Positions 1-7,331 are shown, numbered from the stretch's first letter. The stretch: 12,543 nucleotides of DNA from an uncultured Peptococcaceae bacterium (GCA_949739465.1 CATIYQ010000051.1:1-12543); one strand, 5' to 3'. Notes: a model not told the origin generated them from the letters alone. Numbers and translations: made by a program.

Positions 1-660
1 ACCTAATCTTTCTTTTACTTCTACAGCCAGCTCAAACATCATGGTCGCCGTGCCAATGAGATAATCCACGTTTAATTCGTTGGAAACCACCATGGTATGG
101 AGACCAAAGCGTTTTACCCCCATGGCTTTTGCTTTTTCTATCCCAGCAAAAATCTGCTCTCTGGTCATGCCGTATTTGGCCTCTTCCGGATAGCCGATGA
201 TAGCGTTACCCCCTTCTCTGAGCGGTCCGGGATTATAGCGGAACGCTAATAAGTCGGGTAGTCCCGTTTCCTTTGCCAGGTAGTCAATATGGGTAATATC
301 GTCTAAATTGATAATCGCCCCCAGCTCTTTTGCCTTGGCAAATTCTTCTGCCGGGGTATCGTTGGAGGTAAAACAAATATTTTCTCCCGTAATGCCCACC
401 TTTTCACAAAGGATAAGTTCCGCCAGAGAGCTGCAATCACCGCCAAAGCCCTCTTCTTTTAAGATTTTCATAATATAAGGGTTGGGCAAAGCTTTCACGG
501 CAAAATACTCTTTGAAAGCAGGCGCCCAAGCAAAGGCTTCCACCAATTTGCGAGCATTTTCCCGCATCTCTTTTTCTACATAAATATGAAAGGGCGTGCC
601 GTATTCCGCCACGATTTCTTTGATTTTTTCTGCGCTGCATGGCAATGTTTTTGCTGACAT
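1..660 (-). CDS. lysA: Diaminopimelate decarboxylase-like PLP enzyme, N-terminal 220 residues (runs off the left edge)
   Basis: The frame is open from an ATG at 660-658 to the first base of the window, giving 220 residues and no stop. It matches the alanine-racemase-fold (fold type III) decarboxylases. The PLP-lysine motif YFAVKALPNP has its Lys near residue 56. It is followed by a GGDCSSLAEL segment, an FTSND segment, a GAIINLDD segment and a KYGMT segment, all typical of this family. The family reaction in lysine synthesis is meso-diaminopimelate to L-lysine plus CO2 in the cytoplasm. AGGAGG lies 6 bases before the ATG. The gene follows the HAD phosphatase by 22 bp, so the two are probably co-transcribed. 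The sequence differs from textbook LysA (usually YAVKAN), and the specificity-determining C-terminal half lies outside the window. A related amino-acid decarboxylase such as a D-lysine/ornithine enzyme is therefore not excluded. The family is secure; the substrate is less so. Confidence 0.82.
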   Translation of the reverse strand, partial: MSAKTLPCSAEKIKEIVAEYGTPFHIYVEKEMRENARKLVEAFAWAPAFKEYFAVKALPNPYIMKILKEEGFGGDCSSLAELILCEKVGITGENICFTSNDTPAEEFAKAKELGAIINLDDITHIDYLAKETGLPDLLAFRYNPGPLREGGNAIIGYPEEAKYGMTREQIFAGIEKAKAMGVKRFGLHTMVVSNELNVDYLIGTATMMFELAVEVKERLG

Positions 661-682
661 GGTGTTCCTCCTCTATTCTCTG

Positions 683-1345
683 TTATCTATTATGAAAATA
701 TCTTAAAATCTCTGTTGCGCTTTCCTCAGACCAAGCGTCAAACTGCACCACTGGGCGGTAAACAGCCAAATTCTCCTGTCTGCTGCCCATATAGCTGCCA
801 AAGGCAACCCCCGCTCCAATAGCCGCCCTTGCATCAATGGCAGCGTCCCCCAAAAGAAGCCAACGCTTGGCAGGTATTTCAGGATTTTCCCGTAAAATCG
901 CCTCTACCCCCAGAGAGGACGGTTTCAAATCCGGCACAGACTCCCGTCCATAAATCTTCTCAAACAAATGGGTAACGCCGTTTTCCGCCAGACCCAGCTC
1001 CGCCGGCTGCTGCGAATTGTTCGTCAAGACAACCATACAAACTTCTGAAGACAAGGCAGCAAGGACTTCTTTCACGCCCGGCTCCAGCTTGGCGTCGGTC
1101 ATCCCCTGCTTTTCTACCTGCCGCACAATATCCCAGGCGGCTTTGCCCCACGTTTCCTTGTAATGAGGAAAGGCCTTCATTTTCATCAAAGTTTCCGCTG
1201 TGGTTATGTTCTCATAGTCAGGAGTGAGGATTTCTTTCTCTCTTAAATAAGAGCAAACGCGAGCATGGAGCAAAGAAAAGTCAATATGAGACTGCAAAAT
1301 AGTATTATCCATATCCCAGATGATACCGTATAACTTTTGCGCCAT
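683..1345 (-). CDS. HAD-superfamily hydrolase (subfamily IA-like phosphatase)
   Basis: A 220-residue soluble protein with all four HAD motifs in order. Motif I is DMDNT (nucleophile Asp11, acid/base Asp13). Motif II is VVLTNNS (Thr108). The motif III Lys is in DLKPSS (Lys141). Motif IV is LLLGDAAIDARAA (Asp167 and Asp171, binding Mg2+). An alpha-helical cap fits between motifs I and II, at about residues 20-90, as in phosphoglycolate phosphatase and PpaX-like enzymes. It probably hydrolyses a small phosphate ester, but the substrate cannot be read from the sequence. The ATG at 1345-1343 is preceded by a purine-rich GGTGAGGGAG. The gene is first in a unit with the downstream lysA-like gene, 22 bp away. 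A strong promoter lies about 55 bp upstream. Length and motifs are complete and nothing looks broken. Confidence 0.86.
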   Translation of the reverse strand: MAQKLYGIIWDMDNTILQSHIDFSLLHARVCSYLREKEILTPDYENITTAETLMKMKAFPHYKETWGKAAWDIVRQVEKQGMTDAKLEPGVKEVLAALSSEVCMVVLTNNSQQPAELGLAENGVTHLFEKIYGRESVPDLKPSSLGVEAILRENPEIPAKRWLLLGDAAIDARAAIGAGVAFGSYMGSRQENLAVYRPVVQFDAWSEESATEILRYFHNR

Positions 1346-1399
1346 GGAATCGCTCCCTCACCTTCCTATAAGTTTTTTAAGAATTTCTGATATTTTTTT

Positions 1400-1428
1400 A
1401 TTATAACGAAAAAACAGAGAGAAGACAA
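1400..1428 (-). promoter_or_regulatory. Sigma-A-type promoter of the HAD/lysA-like unit
   Basis: Read on the minus strand, there is a -35 TTGTCT (1423-1428), an exact 17-bp spacer and a perfect -10 TATAAT (1400-1405). It lies after the pot operon terminator and about 55 bp before the HAD start codon, which is where a promoter for that unit is expected. Confidence 0.72.
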
Positions 1429-1441
1429 GCCAAAAGCAGAA

Positions 1442-1489
1442 AATAAAAAAGGGATAAATGGATTCTTTCCCACCTATCCCTTTTTATTT
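1442..1489 (-). terminator. Rho-independent terminator after potD
   Basis: GGGATA at 1451-1456 pairs with TATCCC at 1475-1480. The stem is extended by the flanking A-run and T-run, and a possible inner TGG/CCA pairing shortens the loop. On the minus strand the hairpin is followed by a TTTTTTATTTT tail, 14 bp past the potD stop codon. It closes the polyamine operon before the next promoter. Confidence 0.85.
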
Positions 1490-1502
1490 TTATCATTTGG
1501 TT

Positions 1503-2543
1503 TTAGTCAGCAAATAATTCCGTCCATGCTTTATCATAGAGAGAGATTGCATCTCCCGGATCTACATATACTTCGCATTTTTCGATGACGCTGTCTTCCG
1601 GATAGCCCACACCGTCATTTTTGATTTCATCGGGCAAGAGTTCATAAGCGCCCATGTTTGGTGTAGAGTAGCGGATATATTCCGTATTCTTCAAAGCAAT
1701 ATCGGGACGGCACATGAAGTTAATGAAAGCTTCGGCATTTTCTTTATTTTGGGAGGTTTTAGGAATAACCATAGCGTCAATGGAGTAGTTAGAACCTTCC
1801 TTCGGCACAGAATAACGCAGATTTTCATTTTGTTCCATGATGGTAATGGCGTCCCCCGACCAGGTAATGGCCATGGCGGCTTCACCGCTAATCATTTTTT
1901 CTTTTGTCTGGTCTACCAGATAAGCTAGGACGAGAGGACGTTGTGCTTGTAATTTTACTTTTGCTGCATCTAATTCTGCAGGGTCGGTACTATTCATAGA
2001 ATAACCCAATACTTTCAACGCAATGCCAATGGTATCGCGAGGACTGTCCAGCATAATGATTTCTTTGGCATAGTTATCATTCCAAAGCACTTCCCATGTA
2101 TCCACAGGGTCCGTTACCATTGTCTGGTCATAAATAATCCCCAAGGTACACCACATATAAGGAATGGAATATTTATTTTCAGCGTCATAAGGTTGATTCA
2201 AAAATTTGGGGTCGGTTTGGGCTGCATTGGGAATATTATCATAGTTTAATTCCAACAGCATATCTTCTTTAACCATTTTTTCAATCATATAGTCGGAAGG
2301 AATCAACACGTCATAAGCATTACCGCCGGCTTTTACCTTCACATACATATCCTCATTGGTATCAAACATTTCATAGCGAACTTTGATACCGGTTTCTTCT
2401 TCAAACAAATCAATAACATCTTCGGCAATATAATCGCCCCAGTTATAAACATACACCATTGGTTGGTCGCTATCACCGCAGCCAGTAAGCGCCACACAGA
2501 ACAACAGTCCCATTGCCAGTAACATCCAAAAACCTTTTTTCAT
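1503..2543 (-). CDS. potD: Spermidine/putrescine ABC transporter, substrate-binding lipoprotein PotD
   Basis: This captures spermidine or putrescine outside the membrane and delivers it to PotBC. From the ATG at 2543 the protein has 346 residues. It starts with a lipoprotein signal: two lysines, a hydrophobic stretch, then lipobox LTGC with the lipidated Cys at residue 22. The mature part opens with VYVYNWGDYI and continues with EEETGIKVRYEMFDTNE and YDVLIPSDYMIEKM, hallmarks of PotD/PotF-type proteins. Length is normal for the family. A TTG codon at 2555 would add four residues, but GGAGG ends one base before it. The ATG at 2543 stands 13 bases from the same GGAGG and gives a classical signal peptide, so I prefer it. 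It is the last gene of the operon, about 40 bp after potC, and a terminator follows. Confidence 0.93.
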   Translation of the reverse strand: MKKGFWMLLAMGLLFCVALTGCGDSDQPMVYVYNWGDYIAEDVIDLFEEETGIKVRYEMFDTNEDMYVKVKAGGNAYDVLIPSDYMIEKMVKEDMLLELNYDNIPNAAQTDPKFLNQPYDAENKYSIPYMWCTLGIIYDQTMVTDPVDTWEVLWNDNYAKEIIMLDSPRDTIGIALKVLGYSMNSTDPAELDAAKVKLQAQRPLVLAYLVDQTKEKMISGEAAMAITWSGDAITIMEQNENLRYSVPKEGSNYSIDAMVIPKTSQNKENAEAFINFMCRPDIALKNTEYIRYSTPNMGAYELLPDEIKNDGVGYPEDSVIEKCEVYVDPGDAISLYDKAWTELFAD

Positions 2544-2582
2544 TTCTTTTCTCAATCCTCCGTTTATCTTTTTTATTGCTTT

Positions 2583-3371
2583 CTAATGATTATCAGAAGC
2601 TGTTTTTTCATCGGACATCCGTCCGTTGACAACGACTAGAAGAACCAATACCACCACAAACATCAAAGTAGATATAGCGTTAATTTCCGGGCTGACACCT
2701 CGTCTCGTCATAGAGTAAATGGCAATAGATAAATTGGTTACCCCAGACCCCGTCGTAAAGAAACTAATCACAAAATCGTCTAAAGAAAGGGTAAACGCCA
2801 GCAAGAGTCCTGTAATGACCCCGGGCATAATCTGAGGCAGAATCACCCGTCTGATGGCATAACCGGGCGTTGCACCCAAGTCCAACGCCGCCTCATAAAT
2901 ATTTTTATCCAACTGTCTGAGCTTGGGTAAGACGGAGATAATCACATAAGGAATATTAAACACAATATGAGATAAAAGCAGCGTCAAAAAGCCCAACCGC
3001 ATCTTAACGAAAATAAACAAAATCATCAAGGATACCCCGGTAACAATATCCGGGTTTAAGACAGGTAGATAGTTAATATCCAATGTCAGCTTTTTACCCC
3101 ATTTGCCCAAGCTGTGAATGCCAATGGCGGAAATCGTGCCGATAATGGTAGCAATAACCGCAGAAAAGATTGCCAAAAGCAGGGTATAATAGAGCGCCGA
3201 CATAATCTCGCTATTCTGAAACACCTTCTCATACCACTTGAGAGAAAACCCTGTCCACACAGAGCGGGATTTGGATTCATTAAAAGAAAATGCCATCAAA
3301 ACAACAATAGGCGCATAGAGAAAGGCAAAAATGAGCAGCAAATACAGTTTCTCAAAAAGTCTTTTTACCAT
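2583..3371 (-). CDS. potC: Spermidine/putrescine ABC transporter permease PotC
   Basis: One of the two membrane subunits of the polyamine importer. It has 262 residues and about six hydrophobic segments: roughly 10-30, 62-85, 105-122, 128-148, 184-206 and 234-250. The cytoplasmic EAA loop that docks on the ATPase reads EAALDLGATPG from residue 160 and continues to a conserved PG near residue 184. The preceding NIYEAALDLGA and the following LSLDDFVISFF are typical of PotC. The ATG overlaps the end of potB by 7 bp, pointing to coupled translation, and AAGGAG lies upstream inside potB. Full length and intact. Confidence 0.94.
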   Translation of the reverse strand: MVKRLFEKLYLLLIFAFLYAPIVVLMAFSFNESKSRSVWTGFSLKWYEKVFQNSEIMSALYYTLLLAIFSAVIATIIGTISAIGIHSLGKWGKKLTLDINYLPVLNPDIVTGVSLMILFIFVKMRLGFLTLLLSHIVFNIPYVIISVLPKLRQLDKNIYEAALDLGATPGYAIRRVILPQIMPGVITGLLLAFTLSLDDFVISFFTTGSGVTNLSIAIYSMTRRGVSPEINAISTLMFVVVLVLLVVVNGRMSDEKTASDNH

Positions 3372-4198
3372 AAACCACCCACTCCTTCATTGTCGTGGTC
3401 TCTATCATAGTGATTTAAGATTGCCGTAGAAATCAAAATCAAAATCATCATCACAATGGATAAAGCAGAGCCAAAGTGCCAATCCCCCACCCAAAGGAAT
3501 TGCTGCTCGATTAAGTTACCAATCAGGCTGAATTGACCGCCGCCTAACAAACGGGAAATGATAAAGGTGGATACCGCCGGCATAAACACCATGACCACCC
3601 CGGACATGACGCCGGGAATGCTCAAAGGGAACGTAACCTTGCGGAATACCGTCAGCCTGCCCGCGCCCAAATCCTCCGCCGCCTCAATCAAACTATGGTC
3701 CATTTTCACCAGCACAGAATAAATAGGCAATACCATAAAAGGCAGGAAGTTATAAATCATACCGATTACTACTGCAACATCTGTATAAAGGAATTGATAG
3801 GGTCCTAAACCGAAATTCCCCAAAAAGTTATTGATTAAGCCGTTCTTCTCCAGTAAAGTCATCCAGGCGTAAGTGCGTAGCAAAATGTTCATCCACATGG
3901 GCAGGATTAAAAGCAACAGCAGCATTCGCTTTTTCACATATTCTTTGCTGGCAAGAATCATCGCCAAGGGATAGCCCAAAAGGAAACAACCGATGGTGCA
4001 ATAAAACGCCAACATAATAGAACGCAACGCTACCTTCAAATAGACAGGCTGACAAAACTTCTGAAAGTTTGCCAAGGAGAAACGAACGCTCTCGCCGTCT
4101 TTCACCGTAAAGGCATAAAAAAGCACCAACGCCATGGGGATAACGATGAAAATTGCCATCCATATCATATAAGGATACGATAACCATTTCTTTTTCAT
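3365..4198 (-). CDS. potB: Spermidine/putrescine ABC transporter permease PotB
   Basis: The partner permease of PotC, with 277 residues. It begins with a short basic cytoplasmic tail and a first membrane segment at about 11-30. Further segments lie near 62-82, 92-113, 139-163, 196-215 and 243-261. The EAA loop starts EAAEDLGAG at residue 172, followed by PLSIPGV. The MWMNILLRTYAWM segment before it is highly characteristic of PotB. The ATG overlaps the TGA of potA in an ATGA, a classic translational-coupling junction, and the end overlaps potC by 7 bp. Full length and intact. Confidence 0.94.
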   Translation of the reverse strand: MKKKWLSYPYMIWMAIFIVIPMALVLFYAFTVKDGESVRFSLANFQKFCQPVYLKVALRSIMLAFYCTIGCFLLGYPLAMILASKEYVKKRMLLLLLILPMWMNILLRTYAWMTLLEKNGLINNFLGNFGLGPYQFLYTDVAVVIGMIYNFLPFMVLPIYSVLVKMDHSLIEAAEDLGAGRLTVFRKVTFPLSIPGVMSGVVMVFMPAVSTFIISRLLGGGQFSLIGNLIEQQFLWVGDWHFGSALSIVMMILILISTAILNHYDRDHDNEGVGGLW

Positions 4199-5307
4199 GC
4201 TTCTACCTCGCTAGCGTCATCCGCACCGCCGACGTCAACAGCGACAGCCTTCCGGCTTTTTTCCATAATATGGATATTTTCCGGCGTTACGCAAATGCCG
4301 ACTTCGCTGCCGACAGGGGACATAACGGTACTATGTACCAACCAATCTGTGCCATGGTCGCAAAGAACGTGCATTTCATAGTGAACGCCCAAAAAGACCA
4401 CGGACTGTACCACACCATTAATCTGTCCTTTTTCTTTTTCCACCAGTTGAACGTCTTCCGGACGGACTACCACTTCTACGGGGTTATCTTCGCCGAAGCC
4501 GCTGTCCACACAAGAGAACGTAGCTCCGGAGAAATGCACAACAAAATCTTTCACCATGGTGCCGTCGATAATGTTACTCTCCCCGATAAAATCAGCAACA
4601 AAAGCATTTTTCGGTTCGTTATAAATATCCTCCGGCGTACCCATTTGCTGGATTTCCCCTTCGTTGATGAGGACGATGGTATCCGACATGGTCAGTGCTT
4701 CCTCCTGGTCATGGGTAACATAAATAAAGGTAATGCCCAGACGGCGCTGCATATCTTTTAACTCCATCTGCATCCCTTGGCGCATTTTCAAATCCAACGC
4801 GCCCAAAGGCTCGTCTAAAAGCAATACTTCCGGTTCGTTAACCAACGCTCTGGCAATGGCAATCCGCTGTTGCTGACCGCCGGACAAAGACTCGATAGAA
4901 CGTTTCTCAAAGCCGTTTAAGTTTACCAAATTCAGCATGGCGCTAACCCGTTCTTTGATGTAAGATTCTGGTTTCTTCTTCAACCGCAAGCCGAAAGCGA
5001 TATTCTCATAAATGCTCATATGAGGAAAGAGCGCATATCGCTGAAACACCGTATTCAGAGGACGTAAATAAGGCGGCACATCGTTGATACATTTGCCGTT
5101 ACACAAAATCTGTCCGCTGGTAGGCTGCTCAAAACCGGCAATCATTCTCAGTGTCGTGGTTTTCCCGCAGCCGGAAGGACCAAGCAATGTCAAAAATTCG
5201 TTTCTTCTTACGTTCAAATTAAGATTTTTTAACGCCACATTATCATCAAATTCCTTGCGGATATTGACCAGCTCAATAATGTTTTCTGATCTATTTTTTT
5301 CACTCAT
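4195..5307 (-). CDS. potA: Spermidine/putrescine ABC transporter ATPase PotA
   Basis: ATP-hydrolysing subunit that powers polyamine import, working as a dimer on the cytoplasmic face of PotBC. All ABC motifs are present in its 370 residues: Walker A GPSGCGKT (43-50), Q-loop Gln89 in FQRYALFPHM, signature LSGGQ (141-145), Walker B VLLLDE (161-166) and switch His199 in VTHDQEEAL. A C-terminal TOBE-type regulatory domain occupies about 245-350, including VVVRPEDVQL. The ATG at 5307 is preceded by AAAGGAAG at 8 bases. It lies 31 bp after the regulator gene and overlaps potB by 4 bp. The last 20 residues are an acidic, low-complexity tail. Confidence 0.95.
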   Translation of the reverse strand: MSEKNRSENIIELVNIRKEFDDNVALKNLNLNVRRNEFLTLLGPSGCGKTTTLRMIAGFEQPTSGQILCNGKCINDVPPYLRPLNTVFQRYALFPHMSIYENIAFGLRLKKKPESYIKERVSAMLNLVNLNGFEKRSIESLSGGQQQRIAIARALVNEPEVLLLDEPLGALDLKMRQGMQMELKDMQRRLGITFIYVTHDQEEALTMSDTIVLINEGEIQQMGTPEDIYNEPKNAFVADFIGESNIIDGTMVKDFVVHFSGATFSCVDSGFGEDNPVEVVVRPEDVQLVEKEKGQINGVVQSVVFLGVHYEMHVLCDHGTDWLVHSTVMSPVGSEVGICVTPENIHIMEKSRKAVAVDVGGADDASEVEA

Positions 5308-5338
5308 TGTAATCGCTTCCTTTCCCCTGCTTTTCCAC

Positions 5339-5881
5339 TTAAAAGCTGGGCGGTGTCGAAACCCAAATCACTTTTGCTTCCCGCTCCCGAGAGATATTCT
5401 CTATCTTATGAGGGCTATTGGCTTTATAATAAAAGCTCTCCCCTTTTTTGCACTTATATTTTCGCTGCCCCAGATAAACCGTAACAGCGCCTGCCAACAC
5501 ATAGCCGAACTCCTCTCCCGCATGAGGGTCGTCCATATCGACGCTGCCTCCAGGCTCTAAGGTAAGGATAATGGGTTCCATTTCATTTTTTTGGGCGTTC
5601 GGCACAATCCAATGAATGGTATTGCCCAACTCCTTATCCTCCTGGACAAAAACGTCCTCCTTTGAGAAAACAATTTTTTCATCTTCATAATCACTGAAGA
5701 AATCTTTCAAATTAGTTCCCAGGCACTCTAATACATCGACTAAAGTGGAAATGGAAAGAGATGTAATATCCCGCTCTACCTGGGAGATAAACCCTTTCGT
5801 CAGCTCCGCGCGGGCTGCCAGCTCTTCTTGGGTCAAGCCGTTTTTTATCCGCAACTGGCGGATTTTATTGCCAATATCCAT
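5339..5881 (-). CDS. XRE-family transcriptional regulator with C-terminal cupin domain, likely regulator of the pot operon
   Basis: A 180-residue protein with two domains. Residues 6-60 form an XRE helix-turn-helix (IRQLRIKNGLTQEELA, then LTKGFISQVERD). Residues about 105-175 form a cupin barrel with metal- or ligand-binding positions in DPHAGEEFGYVLAG (His120, Glu123/124) and a second His in NSPHKIEN (158). This architecture is that of PuuR-like regulators, which often sit at the head of polyamine genes and sense a small molecule through the cupin. In-frame ATGs at 5911 and 5902 exist. However, the family normally starts MDIGxxIRxLR, GAAGGGAAG precedes the ATG at 5881, and a likely -10 element lies between the earlier ATGs and this one, so I take 5881. 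It is the first gene of the pot operon, 31 bp before potA. Whether it represses or activates is not visible. Confidence 0.9.
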   Translation of the reverse strand: MDIGNKIRQLRIKNGLTQEELAARAELTKGFISQVERDITSLSISTLVDVLECLGTNLKDFFSDYEDEKIVFSKEDVFVQEDKELGNTIHWIVPNAQKNEMEPIILTLEPGGSVDMDDPHAGEEFGYVLAGAVTVYLGQRKYKCKKGESFYYKANSPHKIENISREREAKVIWVSTPPSF

Positions 5882-5900
5882 CTTTCCACTTCCCTTCTTC

Positions 5901-5930
5901 ATTATAATCATATAATAAAAACACTGTCTT
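5901..5930 (-). promoter_or_regulatory. Probable promoter of the regulator-potABCD operon
   Basis: On the minus strand a perfect TATAAT (5901-5906) lies 18 bp after AAGACA (5925-5930), a 4/6 match to the -35 box. Transcription would begin near 5894, leaving a short leader with GAAGGGAAG before the ATG at 5881. Overlapping TA-rich alternatives mean the exact -10 is uncertain. Confidence 0.5.
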
Positions 5931-5944
5931 CAGGTTGGTAAACC

Positions 5945-5959
5945 TAAACTTTAAGTTTA
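5945..5959. promoter_or_regulatory. Perfect 15-bp palindrome, candidate operator on the pot side
   Basis: TAAACTTTAAGTTTA is a perfect 7-1-7 inverted repeat, about 15 bp upstream of the proposed pot -35 box. It starts with the word CTAAACTTT (5944-5952), which recurs in the second palindrome. A further CTAAAC copy lies at 5966-5971. Its position beside an XRE-family gene suggests autoregulation, but binding is inferred only. Confidence 0.45.
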
Positions 5960-6127
5960 TCTTTACTAAACCGACATATATCATTTAACAATAAACTACA
6001 AGAAATGTCAATATTTTTTTCCAAACAGGCAATTTTCTTTTCTTCAAAAAGCAACCCTTTGACCTTGGCTTCTGCAATGTTTTTCTACAAAACAACGATT
6101 CAAATGAAAGTTAACCGCTATTTTGAA

Positions 6128-6142
6128 TTTAGTATTACTAAA
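6128..6142. promoter_or_regulatory. Perfect 15-bp palindrome, candidate operator on the dehydrogenase side
   Basis: TTTAGTATTACTAAA is a perfect 7-1-7 inverted repeat. It runs into the shared CTAAACTTT word (6138-6146) and stands immediately before TTGACA at 6147-6152, a consensus -35 box on the plus strand. TTACTAAAC is also repeated at 5963-5971. No good -10 follows that -35 at 17 bp, so the TTGACA may or may not be used. Confidence 0.45.
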
Positions 6143-6237
6143 CTTTTTGACATAAAAAATAATTGTTTGCAAAAAGTAAAAAACATATCTGCTGTTCAAC
6201 ACAATTAGTCCCCAATCTCTCTTGAAAAGGATTGATA

Positions 6238-6266
6238 TTGTGCCGCAGCCAAATTCCCTTTATAAT
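6238..6266 (+). promoter_or_regulatory. Possible promoter of the 2-hydroxyacid dehydrogenase gene
   Basis: A perfect -10 TATAAT (6261-6266) lies 17 bp after TTGTGC (6238-6243), which keeps only the TTG of the -35 consensus. Start of transcription would be near 6273, about 33 bp before the ATG and upstream of its ribosome binding site. Confidence 0.45.
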
Positions 6267-6305
6267 AGAACTAACAAAACAGGAATAGGAAGAAGGAAAA
6301 GGAAT

Positions 6306-7289
6306 ATGACTGCAAAACCATATCATGTTTATATCACCCGAAAAATCCCCCAACCGGCAATGGACCTGCTGGCAGAACACTGCACCGTTACCTACAACGA
6401 AGTAGAAGACGCCCTTACCCCCGAACAGCTCAAAGAAGCAGTAAGGGATAAAGACGCCGTCCTCTCCATGTTCTATGACAAATTCACCCCCGATGTGCTG
6501 GACTGCTGCAACAAAGCGAAAATCATCGCCAATTTTGCCGTAGGCTTTGAAAACTTAAATATTCCCGCCGCTACAGAACGAGGCATTTATCTGAGCAACA
6601 CGCCGGGCGTGTTAAACATTGCTACAGCAGAAACTGCCTGGGCGCTCATCTTTGCCGTGGCGCGGAATATCCCCGCTATGGACGCTGTCTGCCGCACCGG
6701 GAAGATGGACAGCTGGTCACCCTTCGGTTACCTGGGACAAGAAATCACCGGTAAAACCCTAGGGGTTATCGGCGCAGGACGAATCGGCAGCGCTATGATA
6801 CGCATGTCCCAAGGCTTCCAAATGCCCGTACTCTACACCGCACACACACCAAAACCAGAACTGGAAAAAGAAACTGGCGCCATCTTTACAGACTTAACTA
6901 CCTTACTCAAGAAAAGTGACATCATCTCTATTCACGCCCCTGCTACTGAAGAGACCAAATATCTCATCTCCAAACCCCAACTGGAAATGATGAAACCAAC
7001 TGCAATCCTCATCAACACCGCACGAGGACAACTCATTAACACCGAAGATTTAATCTGGGCATTAAAAAACAATATCATTACAGGAGCAGGGCTAGATGTC
7101 TTTGAAAATGAACCCTATGTAACACCGGGACTGGAAAAACTCCCCAATCTAGTTATGGCGCCTCACATTGGCAGCGCCACCTATGAAACCAGAGTCAATA
7201 TGGGACTGACTGCCGCCCGAAATATTCTTGCCGCCTTAAAGGGAGAAACACCCCCTAATTGCCTTAACCCCGACGCTAAACAAAAATAA
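6306..7289 (+). CDS. D-isomer-specific 2-hydroxyacid dehydrogenase (glyoxylate/hydroxypyruvate reductase type)
   Basis: A cytoplasmic NAD(P)H-dependent oxidoreductase of 327 residues, reducing a 2-keto acid such as glyoxylate or hydroxypyruvate to the D-2-hydroxy acid. The Rossmann glycine motif is GVIGAGRIG (153-161). The catalytic trio is visible: Arg240 in INTARGQL, Glu269 in GLDVFENEP and His287 in MAPHIGSAT. The residue run after the second Rossmann strand (YTAHTPKP) lacks the acidic residue of strictly NAD-dependent enzymes, so NADPH use is possible. The frame extends upstream to a TTG at 6222, but that would put the likely promoter inside the gene. The ATG at 6306 has AAGGA about 8 bases before it and a natural N-terminus. 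It is the only plus-strand gene, divergent from the pot operon. The exact substrate is unknown. Confidence 0.9.
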   Translation: MTAKPYHVYITRKIPQPAMDLLAEHCTVTYNEVEDALTPEQLKEAVRDKDAVLSMFYDKFTPDVLDCCNKAKIIANFAVGFENLNIPAATERGIYLSNTPGVLNIATAETAWALIFAVARNIPAMDAVCRTGKMDSWSPFGYLGQEITGKTLGVIGAGRIGSAMIRMSQGFQMPVLYTAHTPKPELEKETGAIFTDLTTLLKKSDIISIHAPATEETKYLISKPQLEMMKPTAILINTARGQLINTEDLIWALKNNIITGAGLDVFENEPYVTPGLEKLPNLVMAPHIGSATYETRVNMGLTAARNILAALKGETPPNCLNPDAKQK

Positions 7290-7298
7290 TTTCTGTAT

Positions 7299-7331
7299 AA
7301 AAAAGAGCTTAGCCAACGCTAAGCTCTTTTT
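7299..7331. terminator. Bidirectional rho-independent terminator between convergent genes
   Basis: A 14-15 bp nearly perfect stem, AAAAAGAGCTTAGC against GCTAAGCTCTTTTT, with a 4-base CAAC loop. A-run and T-run flanks let it act on both strands. It sits 10 bp after the dehydrogenase stop and abuts the stop of the minus-strand BFD-like gene. Confidence 0.92.

Larger units (their letters stand above)
5882..6305. other. Gene-free divergent interval between the pot regulator and the 2-hydroxyacid dehydrogenase
   Basis: About 420 AT-rich bases with no convincing gene; a 67-codon open frame at 6005-6208 has no ribosome binding site and low-complexity content. The interval holds a pot-side promoter, two perfect 15-bp palindromes, a TTGACA box next to the second palindrome, and a dehydrogenase-side TATAAT close to that gene. 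These are annotated separately. I saw no riboswitch-like or tRNA-like fold. Confidence 0.7.

Noticed and set aside
80..95. PotA Q-loop reading FQRYALFPHM rather than FQ(S/N)YALFPHM
   Set aside because: Listed in protein residues; Arg or Lys at this place occurs in ordinary polyamine ATPases, so it is not evidence of a new function.
1346..1502. Lysine riboswitch before the lysA-like unit
   Set aside because: The leader between the promoter and the HAD gene is only about 50 bases, too short for an L-box.
2541..2555. TTG start at 2555 for potD, adding four residues
   Set aside because: GGAGG ends only one base before this codon; the ATG at 2543 gives a normal lipoprotein signal peptide and workable spacing.
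4153..4761. 202-codon plus-strand frame opposite potA
   Set aside because: It is antisense to a complete, motif-rich potA; the reading is explained by codon bias of the real gene.
5881..5911. Earlier ATGs (5911 and 5902) for the XRE-cupin regulator
   Set aside because: They lie upstream of or inside the probable -10 box, have no ribosome binding site, and the family normally begins at MDIGxxIR.
6005..6208. 67-codon plus-strand frame in the divergent interval
   Set aside because: No ribosome binding site, no recognisable domain, composition follows the AT-rich intergenic DNA, and it overlaps the candidate operator.
6222..6305. 28-residue N-terminal extension of the dehydrogenase from a TTG at 6222
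   Set aside because: It would span the TATAAT box and the purine-rich ribosome binding site, and has no family resemblance; the ATG at 6306 fits.
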